Shown in pieces: positions 26,427-38,448 of a stretch of 64,000 nucleotides of DNA. Source of the stretch: Ascaris suum (taxonomy: Eukaryota > Nematoda > Chromadorea > Rhabditida > Ascarididae). Location of the stretch: assembly GCA_013433145.1 (NCBI GenBank), contig CM024173.1:3381101-3445100 (forward strand), in the 5' to 3' direction. The stretch's first letter is position 1. Every line of letters starts with the position of its first letter. Position numbers and translations under genes: made by a program. The notes beneath the pieces were generated by a model. That model made no database searches. It saw nothing but the letters and a program-made list of their open reading frames with translations, and was not told the origin of the DNA.

Positions 26427-28698
26427 CTAAGTATCACCTTCCGAGAAGTCGGAGATAGTTGAATCAGAATCGTCGGTGTTCATTGTGAAGTGCCTTCCGG
26501 TGAGTGGATCGCCTCCACAAAATTTGCTTAGTGCCTCTTCGCTTGCGTATTTCTCCACATATTCTTAAAATAAAATCCATAGACTTAGAGAGGGGGATTG
26601 CCGACAATTAACTGCGACGTCAGAGGCATTTATCTCCCCTTTCTGGAATCGTTTTCTCAAGGAAGTTTCTCGCAATTCACCATGCAAATGTTTACTTAAG
26701 TATGTAAAAATAACCCCAGCAATGAATCCAGTACACAAATGCGCATTAGAGCCTCTCCAATGAGGCAATCTGTCTGACTGCGGTGCACTCATCTATACTT
26801 AGTGATCGAAAGCGTCATCCGTAAACGGATCTATGAAATGAAACGTTTTTGACGACCTATTTGGTTAATAGTGGACTGCGATTACTCTCTTTACGCCGTT
26901 CTCTCCGTGGCCTCACCAAGGGACCCGAACACAACCGACCCTACAAACTTGACTAACGCGAAACGCCCAAAAACGAGCCTCTGCATTTTCGTTTAAATTC
27001 TTCTGGTTTATGTAGATAGAGCGCCGCCGCATCGCCATTCAGCGGGTCAGTTGGGTTCGGATATGTGAGCAGCTGAGGCAGAAAAGACTCGAATATATTG
27101 GCGAGATCTGTAAAACAATGCTTAAAATCAATGCAAGCTGAAATAATGACGACAGTAATTGTCACCTTATTCATTTAATATGACTGAAAAAGGAAAAACT
27201 TCCACAAGGCTCATCCACAAATCAACACTCGCTTCATTTGGCAACGATGCAAAGCACTCATTCCGACCCGAAATCGTAAAGGGGGACAATAGCGAGGGGC
27301 GAATAATGACAAGGAAATAGCATACCGTAAAGGGCAGACCAAGCTTGATTAATCACGTCGAGGCACACGGTGCCTGATGCTTCGTCGATGTTCGGATGGT
27401 AGATGCGGTTTATGAAACCAATTGAAGGCGACTTAAAGGGATACTTCTCGGGAAGATCGACGCGCACACGCCATACACCGCCCTCATAAGCCGCTATAAT
27501 GCATCAATGCAAACGACTTAACAGATTTTATAGCCAAACACATTCAAATATGCAAATCGCTCTCGCTGCTTTAATGCGTACGTCAAATGAAGCGGACACG
27601 TCATCACTCCTCTGATTTTGCATATAAAAATACAGCATTTATTTCTTGATCGTATGTCTGATTTCATTGCAGCAACCAGACATACACTCGGAAACGTTTA
27701 AAATATGCAACAGTAAAGACAAAAAAGTGCGCTTTTCTAAGTGATAGCTCGAGGACAATGCCAAAAAAGCGTTAATGCAAATTATTGCACATCCTAATCT
27801 AATAAGAAAGAAGCATTTACAGCTATGCACATCAAATGTGTATTCAAGATTTGGTACTGCCAATCCAACTGCACTTACTACGAATGCTTTATAGATATGA
27901 AAAGCTCAAACTGATGGAAATGAACGCAACATACTTCCCTTAGGCCCGTAGAATTTAACGGCAAATTCATTGAGACCACCGGTTATCGTTACTTCGTGTT
28001 TGCTCTCGATGCTGCAAATATTATTGCAATTTATAATTTCAATGAAATTTTTGACATAGTACGCAGTTTAACGTTGGACTATATTACTATGAGATTAAAA
28101 AATTGCATCCATTAAGCAACAATATCATCTTCCTCCTAGCAAACCAACAAACCCATTAAAGCAAAGATTTCTTTTTTTTAAGCAAAAAAGAGCAAAAAAC
28201 ACATGTTACGCATTTGTCGCTGTGCGCATCTTCAAAAAGAACAAGCTAAATGGTCGAACTTCAACATCAACGGGTTTATCATAAATAAATCGCGAAATGA
28301 CAATTTGCCCCTCTAGATGCAATCAGAACACACATCACTGAAAGTTGCTTTTGTAACTCTTGAAGCTAATTATCTACTAATACGTTTATCAAGATAAGGT
28401 ATAAGCTGACCGTTCGAGTCCAAGTAGAACAACACATATTTCGATACATCTGATTTTCACTGTGTTACGGTAGTTGCTCAAAGTGCTTTAAGATTCTGGA
28501 CACGTTTCACGATTTCCACCGGTAGAAAGTCATCGTACTTCGTCTTTAATTAAAAACATGATTGCAGTAATTACCCGTACATTTAATTTTGCTTGTTTGA
28601 AAGGGTGCATGTAAGCATTTTCCCAGGTAAACTTGTACAACATACAGTTTGATGACATCAGTGTCCATACGTCGTTTGCCGGCGCTGGGAGAAGACAT
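26427..28698 (-). CDS. ubc-8: Ubiquitin-conjugating enzyme E2 H (UBE2H, ubc-8 orthologue)
   Basis: Five minus-strand exons: 28698-28646, 28011-27935, 27493-27326, 27107-26979 and 26563-26427, giving 187 residues (human 183). The N-terminus is [18 protein letters not shown]. Then [39 protein letters not shown] and [19 protein letters not shown] follow, with the active-site cysteine near residue 88. [20 protein letters not shown] is next, and the acidic tail ends [14 protein letters not shown]2H is the E2 that works with the CTLH/GID E3 ligase in vertebrates and yeast. All junction phases agree only if intron 4 uses a GC donor (AGAG|GCTCGT) with an AAG acceptor. A candidate trans-splice acceptor (ACAATTAG) ends 26 bases before the ATG. 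Confidence 0.95.
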
Positions 28699-28974
28699 GT
28701 TCGAATCGTCGCTATTGTGAGAGCCTAATTGTCGGCGAAAATTCCACAGATGCAATCGGCCAATAAACGCAAACGACGCGCTGAACGTCGATGCGTAACC
28801 GCGAAACAACGACTCTCGATCACACTTCAACAGGTACAATCCACTAATAATGCAACATATTCGCAGGAATGAAAAGCGAGAGAATGATAAACAGGCGTAA
28901 GCATTGAAATCACCGTCGTCGAATTGAAACAATTGTAATCTTTAAGGAAGCGGAAGCTGCTCATATTCGTTGGT

Positions 28975-29070
28975 ATTAAACTGCTGGGATAGAACTCGAA
29001 CCCACTTCGGAGCTTTCCTCCTATTCAGTGATATCACACAGCCGTTCACTCCAAATAGCCAAGATGACGA
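28975..29070 (-). repeat. tRNA-like repeat (A-box and B-box), possible SINE
   Basis: The minus strand has an A-box-like TGGCTATTTGG near 29062-29050 and a near-perfect B-box (GGTTCGAGTTC) near 29004-28994, about 45-55 bases apart. The arms do not fold into a normal cloverleaf. A tRNA-derived SINE or tRNA fossil is the likeliest reading. Confidence 0.35.
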
Positions 29071-29268
29071 TTAAAGCTTCATCGAGTGAATGCATTCCAC
29101 ATTCACTTCAATAAGAACGCTACAGATATAACTAGCGGGATATTCACGTAATGCCGTCCCTTATTTACTGCATTAAATACAACAAAGTATACCGGCTCAT
29201 ACTTCAGAGGTCACTCACTTGTTCAGAGCAAATAAGAACCCATCCACTGATTGAACAAATCGCCCCAT

Positions 29269-29283
29269 CCCCCCCCCCCCCCC
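29269..29283 (+). repeat. Poly-C tract (about 15 C)
   Basis: Homopolymer run in the spacer upstream of UBE2H. Confidence 0.95.
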
Positions 29284-29954
29284 ACTCTTTATATTCTCAC
29301 TGCCGAACTGCTATGACAATCCACACTTTGGCTGCACTAGAATTTGAGTATTTCTGCAGGAATGCAGTTCGAAAAATAGGAATATTGTGAAGCGAAGATA
29401 AAAATATAAGTAACTGATTTCGATGCCGATTAAATTATCGTGTTGTTTGCATCGTTTTGCCCATTCCGCCCACACACTGGGAGAAAGCAGGAGGGGCAGC
29501 AGTTATTCCCCTTCATATTCAGGGGTAATTTTAACTATTAGGGCTCCTTTAATCTGCAAAACGAGGTTGGTTTTTTTGGCGCAATTTATTAAGTCAATAA
29601 GGACAAACTTTCGTCTTATCAACGTCAATATCGCAGCAAAAGGAACTTAAAAATTAACATTCAGGAGTATATAAGTAAGTGTCGTAGTAAATAATCGAGG
29701 AAGAGACTTATGCTAACTAAATCGAACGAGAAAGAAATACGACGTCTATGTGAGAACGCCGAAAGAAACAACAAAGGATTTTTTCTGTTCGTAATTATGG
29801 ACATACGTGAGAAGTGACACAACCACTAGGTGAATGATACAACCTAGCCAATAACTTATGGGCAAATAATGCACCATTTATAAATAGAAATCACACTGAT
29901 AAACACCTAACCTAATCGACAATGAGAATAAAGAATGTTTTTGGCCTTTTTGCT

Positions 29955-30058
<104 letters not shown>

Positions 30059-33000
30059 GCATTTATTACTCTAAAAACGAACAAGATAAACCAAAACAAT
30101 ATAAATTACAACAAAAGCAAACGAATACGCGCAGAAATTTATATAATAAAGCTATCATTTAGCACTTCGGCTTTTTTTGCTTCCAATCTTCGACGAACTC
30201 TTAGTCGTATAATGCTAGTGTCCAGAAAGTGAGTGAGAAAGAGGGAAGCTAACTGAAACAGTCGCATCTAAGCAGCTAAAATATCGAAGACGGAAAACTA
30301 TAGGTCACAATCGCAGCCTGATTATCGCGTTTGCATATGGCAACACAGCGATCTAGGATCGCAAATGTGCACTCAATAGCAACCTGTGTGAGCTCGAAAC
30401 TTAGATATTTCCTGCAGCTAAGTTGAAGGAGTAATAAGACCATTGTTTTGCCGATGTTAATTCCACAAAAAGGTTCACAGAAATCGACCATGCGATATAG
30501 TGACAGTCGTAGTCTAGATTGAAATTGCATCCATTCAGCTAGAAAATTATCTGCTTAAAGGTGTTGGCTTGAGCGAGTACTGCCTTGCGTGTTTTCCGGA
30601 TATGCAGCTATCCAGACAGAAAGTGTTCATAATAAAATTACCTCAGCGTTTCTATTCGAAGAGTTCATTTATTCTATTAGTGCTCGCATTTACATGGCGA
30701 AAAAAAGGGTTTATTCTAACTAAATTAGCCGCAGTCTAAGTTGAAGCCTGAGAGGTGACACCAGCAAACAGGTGTTTGCACGCCATCTGGATAAAACGAT
30801 TGATGGTACTGGGAAACAAACGACCTTGACTCATCGTCCTTTTGTTTTCAATTCAATGGGTTTTTTTCCTGTGGTACAGCCTCAGACAATAACATGCACA
30901 CCATTCTCAGCAGGCTTTTCCTAGCAGAGAAATATTCTTGATGCGAATAGGCGTTATACCGTTGATCTTAGGCTTCACACTACCGTTATGCGAAAGAACT
31001 GTGCAACGATTGGGGGTTCTCTATATATTCTAGTACCAGCATATATAGTGAGGAAGGGCTCCTCTATAATCTGATATGAAAGAAAAAAAGGCTTTCAGGT
31101 TCCCTGCAAGGTTCAACATACGATTTGCAGAATCCAAGATGTGCTTTCATTGCGGGAAGGTACTGCAACTGTTCCACAACGAAATTATACAGACCCTCCG
31201 CAGATGTCATTCTTGAAGTCTATGTGTTGCGCAAACTTAACGTCTATTTATTACTTTAGTGTTCAGAATAATACTTACATCCACAACAATAAAAATTACA
31301 CGTTTCGAAGTTTGGCCTCAGGTCGGCTATTTCGTGAGGATGAGGGGACGGACGTCCGCTAATACTCGAATCGCGAAGCGAAGGAGTCCACTGAGATTCT
31401 CCAACAGCAAAAGGTTGAAGAACGCGCTTTCTAACATTTCTGTGGAATAGAGGATGTCGACTATACGATGCCAGGATGAATTCTATATTCGCCTTCTTTG
31501 ATTTCAGAAGATAAGTAAAACTGCCTTGAAAAATATGCACGTATCTACTTGTGATGTTCGTAATCGTGGCATGCACAAATACCGAAATGTATACTGAAAT
31601 GCTTTCCTGCACCATTCTAATTGCATTCCTCAACAAAACATCTTAGGTCATTAGAGTTGCTCAACATTAAAACGCCTTACCAGAAGATTGATGGAATGGG
31701 GTGGTGGACGCGCTGAAAGAGAACGAAAGAGCCTGTGGTTTTTGAGGTGCATTTCTGAGTGAAGACTGTTGCCATAAGATCGGGTTTGCATCAAACGTTG
31801 CATGTTTGACGCCGTGTACATAACGATGCGGTAGACAAAAAACTAGTCCCACCTATCAACGTTTATATGAGAAATGCTCACGCGCAACAAATAGATAAAC
31901 TGAAGGTAAGTTAGATTATACACACCTCATTGAGCCATAACGCTATCAAGTGTATTCGAGTCGTTAAAATAAACTTCAAGTAGCTAGCACCACTGAAATC
32001 AGCCGAGAAAGTGGGAAAGCAACGGCAAGTCGGCAGAATGGTAGTCCCTTCTGCCTTCACAGCTGACGTGTGGAAGCGACCGCATCAAGAAACGAGCACA
32101 CACAGCAATGCACTATCACCGCATTGCACTTTGCGAGTCGATCAGCCGATATCGGTGAATGAGGGTTTTTAGCTGCAATAATCGGAAAATACTTGAAAAG
32201 TCACGTGTGTGAAATTCCTGATTCGGCATGATTATGGTAACAGCGGCAATTCGAATTCTTTTTCGAAAATTGCTTTTAGCGTCGCAAGTTTTTTTTTTCG
32301 AGCATGGGAGGGGAGTTTTGTTGTGGAGAAAAAAGGGAGGGGGATTTGTTGATTGCGAGGTGATGTGCAAACGTCTCATTACGACTTTTCTCGTTTCATT
32401 TCATTTGTTATTATACGGCAAATATCGCGGTTCTTCGTCTATTCAGAAAATGAGTACAAAAAAGCGCCCGGCAATTCTTTTCTCGTTGACGTTATGATTG
32501 CTCGTTTAATCCTTTGTTCCACCGAGTGTTGTTAGCTTCGCCTTTTGATACTTTTGAGAGGATATGACAGGTATTCATGGACGCAGAATTAGGTAATTGC
32601 GGGACAATTCTTTTCGAAGCATTGCGCGGAATGGTTTTATAGCGTTGAACTTAAATATATATCAAAAAATTAGCATTAAGTTCTTGATTAGTGCTCTAAT
32701 TAGCGGCTGTGCCGCAAAATACCATTCAATCACCCACATGGACGCGGTTCATTCGTAGTGAAACTGTATGGACTGTGCTTATGCACGACTTCAGCATACG
32801 CTGCAACAAACGGCTCAATTGATGCTTATATGGGTGCTAAAAAAATATACTGCCTTAGTGCTGTAATGCGATTGATTACTAAGTAAAATGGAAATTAATA
32901 GTAAACAATGAGATATTCATATAAAAGTGTACTTAAAAGTTTCTTCGAAGATCGTAGTCCATCAAACTTTTTAAGACGCTTTCCCCTCGAGTGCATTAAT

Positions 33001-34686
33001 GCGCTTGCTTCTCAAATGAACAAGCATCTCGGCTTGTTTACTGAACGAATTAACCTGGCAGCTGTTCACTGCGATGAGATGTTCCAACTGATCCACACCT
33101 TTGCACATTCCCACTCTCTTCATTCAAAAAGAAATCCTTGATTTTCACGTTCATTACATCGCAACAGGTATGCCTTGATGTGTATAAGCGCGTTTATGTC
33201 GTTATCACAAACGATTGCCGTGTTCCACGACCGAAGCATTCAGTAGTTAGTATACTTGATTATATTGATATACCTGCGAGTTTATTGAAATGTATTTAAA
33301 GGTATGAGAAGCGAACAAATTCTGCCACAATGTTCAAAGGTATTAGTCCCATTGTTACATAGTCGCTCATCATCAACGATGTCGAGGTGTGTGATTTAGT
33401 GATTAGTTAGGGATTAATATTGCTATTTTGCAACATATTTCCCTCGAGTATAACGATTTCCTGTTTATTCGTTAAATAGAGATTGAGGTAAACGAATGAA
33501 GTGCACGCTAAATGCAAATGGAATTTAATAAAACCGTTCAAACGATATGCAAATTTGCATTTCATAATGCCTTTGCATAAGTGCCGATTAAGTAACGGCA
33601 ACGAAATGCCTAATATATGCCGTAGTTACTTCCTGTGAAGTCAATAAAGAATCAAGACTTCATCAAGAGTTTATGAGGAAATGTGCCCCTAGGCTGACGA
33701 TTTAATTTGGCCATAAATGCAGCAACAAGTGTTTTGTAGAATCAAGGCGTCCACTCCACGCTAGAATAGGAGGATTTCTCAGAGCTTTCAGAAACCTTTA
33801 CCAAATCTTATATGCATATCTTCCGATAGCGCGATACGGAGTATGCAAAAATTTTGAGCGCTTTTGCAAACTTTGTTCTATAAATTTTGCATATTCCCGA
33901 TGTCTCGATTAAGAAACTATAAAGAATTGACCCAATTCCAAAATTAGTCGCGGGCAAAATGTTACCCGCATCTTAATATTAGTGTAAATAATGCAGTATA
34001 GCAGTCCTTTACCCTCTTGCAGTTTGGTCTTTTGCGACGACCCGTACTCTTCCTCGTTCAATGAAATGATTTTCAGCGCTGTTGCTATTCCCCTCGCCAT
34101 CTCCGAATACATTTCTAATTATTTCTGAGAAATCACCCATCCTTCCTCCCATCTCCATATTGTATTTCATCGTCTCTATGCCTAATCTCTCTGTTTTTTA
34201 TGCTTGAGATGCTATTTGATTGTATCGCATAGCTGCATTGGATAAGGTCGGCTAAATAGTTGTGCAAAACTGTTACTATCATCACGAACTGGACGAAGCG
34301 TTGAGCTGTGCATTATCAGCGGAAAAATAAACAACGTTTTGTAATGATGATTAATAAGAGGTTGTAATCGAAGCTTCCGGGTCACTACTCAAGGTGCTTG
34401 AAACGTTCGCGTCGCGATTGATTGAAGCTTCGGCTTGATTTGACTTATTGCTGACCTAATGCTGTAATCTATACCACTATTTCCTGCATCGCATTCTTAC
34501 TTTGCTCTATTCAGATGTTGCTGCCTGTTTCGTTAAGAGAATGTGGCATCTCATTTAATCTTTTGGTGTCACTAGAAGAATGCGCGACAAAGGCGACTAC
34601 GCCCTTGTACCTTTGTGCAATTATATTTTACATATGGCTTTATCGTTGACACTAGACGGTAACGTGAATACATTCAGCGGCTTAGT

Positions 34687-34702
34687 GGGGGGGGGGGGGG
34701 GG
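34687..34702 (+). repeat. Poly-G tract (about 16 G)
   Basis: Homopolymer run in intergenic sequence. The strand with G runs is now plus, opposite to the C runs further left. Confidence 0.95.
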
Positions 34703-35147
34703 ACCGTGACCCGTTGATCTTTGACTCTGAACTTGGGGCGCCTTGAAGAGGGTGGTCGCAAGCCTCGTGATACTGTGAGGCAAGACTTTGGCCTTATCCA
34801 ACACTAATGTCCATTCTTTGAAAGAGCTGAAGTTGATTCGAATGGAATGGTCACCTTCTGTCACTCAAAAGGAATCGCTTTCTCCTCCAGGCATCACACT
34901 GTGCTTCCTAACAAAGTTTAGAAGGTATTTCAAATTTTTTCAGAAGCCGATCTGCATGCCCTCTCCTCAGGCAAACTAATGAGGGTATCATTGTGTGTAT
35001 AAATGGCAGTCGATAAATAGTATCATATGCATTTATGCCGTAATTTGCTAAATACACATCAGTCATGAGAATGGTTCATTAAAGGCGCTCGCTGATCAAT
35101 TGGGTGGTGTTTGATCTCGTGGAATTGGTTGGTACAAAATTACGACA

Positions 35148-35707
35148 ATGTCAATAGCTATGGAAGTTCTTCAACCATTGAACGGCAAGCGCCTCGCTTC
35201 GTACAGAGATTCATTCGAGGTTAGCTCCCTGTTCTAATCCGTTTGTGTTTAATGCTCAGTTTCGTACCCCAAATTTATATTGGCGCGGAATATCGGGGAC
35301 GCGGTTTGCCATATTGTCATTACCATCTCGCTGAAGCAGTATCGAACCGTTCACTGATATTGCTTCATCATACGAAGACGTGCATTAGCATTTGTTGTAT
35401 AAGCGGAAGTAGTGAATGTGGTTATAGTTGAGAAAAGTGAACCAGCAAATGATTTTCGGATACTCAAAGCAAGTGGGATAGAATCCGAAAAAAATTTTGA
35501 AGGAATATGCCTGGACAACCGGAACTTTTAAAGTCGTTGGCGAAGACAGCGCAGCAGAATTTTTTATCAACACGACGAGTTGAACTTCTGCTTTGGCTGC
35601 CTTCTCTACTTCAGAAAGAGCCACAGAAGGGCTTGCGAGAGGGGCTGGGGGGGGGGGGACACATATTCTTTCTGTGCAATTTTAAAAGTATAGTTATATC
35701 GCATTAA
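35148..35707 (+). CDS. Candidate small gene of unknown function (tentative model)
   Basis: Three plus-strand segments join with matching phases: 35148-35219 (MSIAMEVLQPLNGKRLASY, ending FE), 35260-35303 (FRTPNLYWRGISGT) and 35503-35707 (NMPGQPELLKSLAKTAQQNF onwards, stop at 35705). The first two are separated by a 40-base intron with a good acceptor. The model has about 106 residues. Its last 30 or so residues run through a poly-G tract and look non-coding, so the true 3' end is probably elsewhere; I found no clean donor. I recognise no family. Phase agreement over two junctions and amino acid composition are the only support. Confidence 0.35.
35647..35658 (+). repeat. Poly-G tract (about 12 G)
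   Basis: Homopolymer run at the tail of the candidate gene at 35148-35707. Confidence 0.9.
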
Positions 35708-35996
35708 GCGGAAATTGTTCCGTTAACAAATACAGGTGGGTTGTATAGGATTTTTGTATATTTTAAATCACATATCGTATCATCAGCCAAAATTGTCATC
35801 ATTGGAGGGGGGCTGATCGTATTGCTGGAGTGTTTGCATTAAGTAATATAATTCCCACTGTCACAACGTCCTGGTCATGAAAAATATTCCTTCTTATTTG
35901 CCCATTTGTCCAAAAAAAAGATCGAATTTCCGCCGTTATGATATTCCGCTCTCCATCAGTTAAATAAATAATATTTGCGATATTATTTACAGGAGG

Positions 35997-36655
35997 ATGT
36001 TGTTTTGGCGAAACGTTCTAAGGAGGAGCATCACACGTGTAGTGTAACACCTCTCCAAAAACAACATCCAGTGGGTACCATTCCAAACATAATTTTTACG
36101 ATTTCATCGTGAGATTTGATTTTTAATTTTTCGATGTGGATTTAAATATCGCCATTCCCTTTATGCAGCAGTGGAAATGCCATAGCGTTAAGGGAGCTTC
36201 GTTGAAAGTGGTGAATGGAATGGGAATTGTTGGTATTATTGGTATTTGCGAGTGCTTAAAACGAATTTATTGCAGTTATAGCGATTGGTTGATTACTTCA
36301 GTTAGATGGCATTTAATCAAGCGATAGTTAGCGTTTAATTCAGAAGTTGTTTGACCTGTCGTGCTGGAAAGTTTTATTTGTAGTTGCTTTAAGTATGGTT
36401 GAATTGAGCATATTTAATTGTTCATTATTTATTTGTAATGCCGAATGTGATAAGTTTTAAATTTGAGAGGGGGGGGGGTATAAGTTAATGTTGCGTCCTT
36501 CTGAATTCAGTTCTTCTTCTGCCTCACCTTGAGGGATTGTTGATAAGCAATAAACGTTTTTCAAATTTTTTTGCTTTTCAAATTCTCTCGTGAATTTTCT
36601 TTCAGACGATATCCATTTCTTTTAAAAAATGCTTAGTGCTGTCCAGAAATCCAAG
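35997..36655 (+). CDS. Candidate 5' exons of a gene with a mitochondrial-type presequence (tentative, 3' end unknown)
   Basis: A TATTTACAG acceptor is followed after four bases by ATG at 35997 and MLFWRNVLRRSITR, then donor CGT|GTAGTG at 36039. An exon at 36606-36655 after TTTCTTTCAG continues in phase as TISISFKKCLVLSRNP. The joined N-terminus is basic, amphipathic and free of acidic residues, as expected of a mitochondrial targeting peptide. The segment at 36769-36833 after a TTTCAG acceptor is probably the next exon. In the phase set by the previous donor it gives a short Arg-rich C-terminus, while another frame gives a Ser/Thr-rich peptide. I cannot choose between them or name a family. 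Confidence 0.35.
36469..36478 (+). repeat. Poly-G tract (about 10 G)
   Basis: Homopolymer run in the putative intron of the candidate gene at 35997. Confidence 0.9.
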
Positions 36656-38437
36656 GTATTCATACCTGATACAATGTGTTGCTGTTGTGAGGAAGCAGCT
36701 GTTTGCAAGTGTTTGTATTGTCAAGAATGTTGATGGGAATCAGTGGTTTCAGAAGCAACCAGACGCATCGAATGAGACTGTATCGTCGACGAATACGCTC
36801 ACTGCTGAAGAGATGAATGCTTGGATTGTGTAAGCTTGCTTTATTATTGGCACCTGCTGCAACATATACTTTACAGTTGGGTGTTATGAACATGGCTGCC
36901 AAAATTTCATTTCTGATGGTATATGAGGCGCAAGCATGTTGTGCTGCTTGCATGATGAAACGACCTGGATCGTTTCATGGAGGTCTTAGTGTGTTTTTCG
37001 TTAAGTGCAATCGCTGTTAACGCGGCTGTCATGTGTCAGTAAGCAGTTTTGCTTCTAAGTAATGAAAGTGTAGATTCACTAATGCTATCACATCCACTAT
37101 AAAGCCGTTGTGTAGGATTAAAAAATAAGGTATGTGGGACACACCTGTTTATGTATCCCATTTAGTAGATTGCATGAGGTTGTTATTAATAAATGATATA
37201 AATCGGTGAACAAAGCTGATGTATTCAGTTGCAGGCATGGTGGTTACAGTCCACGCGTTGTCCAGTCTTTCTGTCGTCCAGGAGTGGGGATCATCTACCG
37301 TGGTGACTGCTATTAACCGCATAGATGACACACATCTTACGACAGTTTTCGATTATCTCTTATTCTCATCACAACAGATATGACAGCTAACGTTTCCGTT
37401 ATGATCGATACGCTTCAGCATTGACCTCTAAATAGTTTAGAACACAGCAGCGCTTTAATTTTTATAGCTGCCAAACCTTTAAAACTTCAAAGGCAAGGTT
37501 CAGTATTTGAGGGGATTAGGATATTTCCGGTCACAAATGCAAGTCAATAAATTTTGACATTGTTTTTACCATTTGTTAAACCAAAAACAGCTCGCGCAGA
37601 AATGTCGGCTGAATTAATGTATAACGGTTGTTGCTTTGAGGCCGGATATCCTAATCATTTAATTTGAAGCTGCCGCCATTCTCATACCTATCTCGTTGTC
37701 TTGTGTCTGTCTCTTCAAAGGCCTTCAGTTGTTTTTGTGTGTAATGCCTTCACCTTACCTGGCTGAATTAACCAGATGAGAACAGGTGATGACGAGAGTT
37801 GCAGGAAGGAGAATTCATAGGAAAGGTGGAATTGCTGGAAAGGATAGCAAAAAAAATCTAGTAGTGTGAATTTGTCCTAGCTCTGTTGAATTTTTAAATG
37901 ATTCTCAGGCGGGTGAGGGGGTGCAGAAGGCAGTTAGAGTAAACTTTTGTTATGTTGGGGTAAATAGGCAACGGACGGAGGGTGTAATTGTAATACTTTT
38001 TGTAAAATCAACAATTTGCATATTAGCGGACGGGATGATGTGATTTAAATCATCATTGCTACCTAATACGATATTGTCGATCATTGTCAAATGCGCCGTA
38101 TGTCACGCAGGCAGCAGGTGATTCCATCTTTCACCATTAAAACGAGTAGAATGTAAGAGGAATAAATCAGTCATAGGACGGATGTTTAGCGAAATGAAAG
38201 GGAGTAGCGTGGAGCTCTCGGTTTGGACAATGGCGAAAAGCTAACAGTTTATTTCATTAAAGGTACAGGTGTTAAAGGGAAGGAGAGGAGACAAACAAGC
38301 AAAGGTTACTTGATTGTATTCAAAGAGCTGACTGAAGTATTGAGAAAGGACCTTAAAAGGGCATGTAAAGTCCAAGGCATGATATGCAAAGTGACATGGG
38401 TTTGGAAGAGATTGCAGCGTCTGCTGAAATATTAGGA

Positions 38438-38448
38438 GGGGGGGGGGG
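38438..38448 (+). repeat. Poly-G tract (about 11 G)
   Basis: Homopolymer run in intergenic sequence. Confidence 0.9.

Noticed and set aside
31256..31636. 126-codon minus ORF
   Set aside because: No motif, overlapping plus ORFs, no splice context.
32908..33141. 77-codon plus ORF
   Set aside because: Smooth composition but no acceptor, donor or recognisable motif; left out of the annotation.
36875..36922. Possible small exon (LGVMNMAAKISFLM) between a TTTACAG acceptor and a GTATAT donor
   Set aside because: No consistent joining to neighbouring candidate exons.
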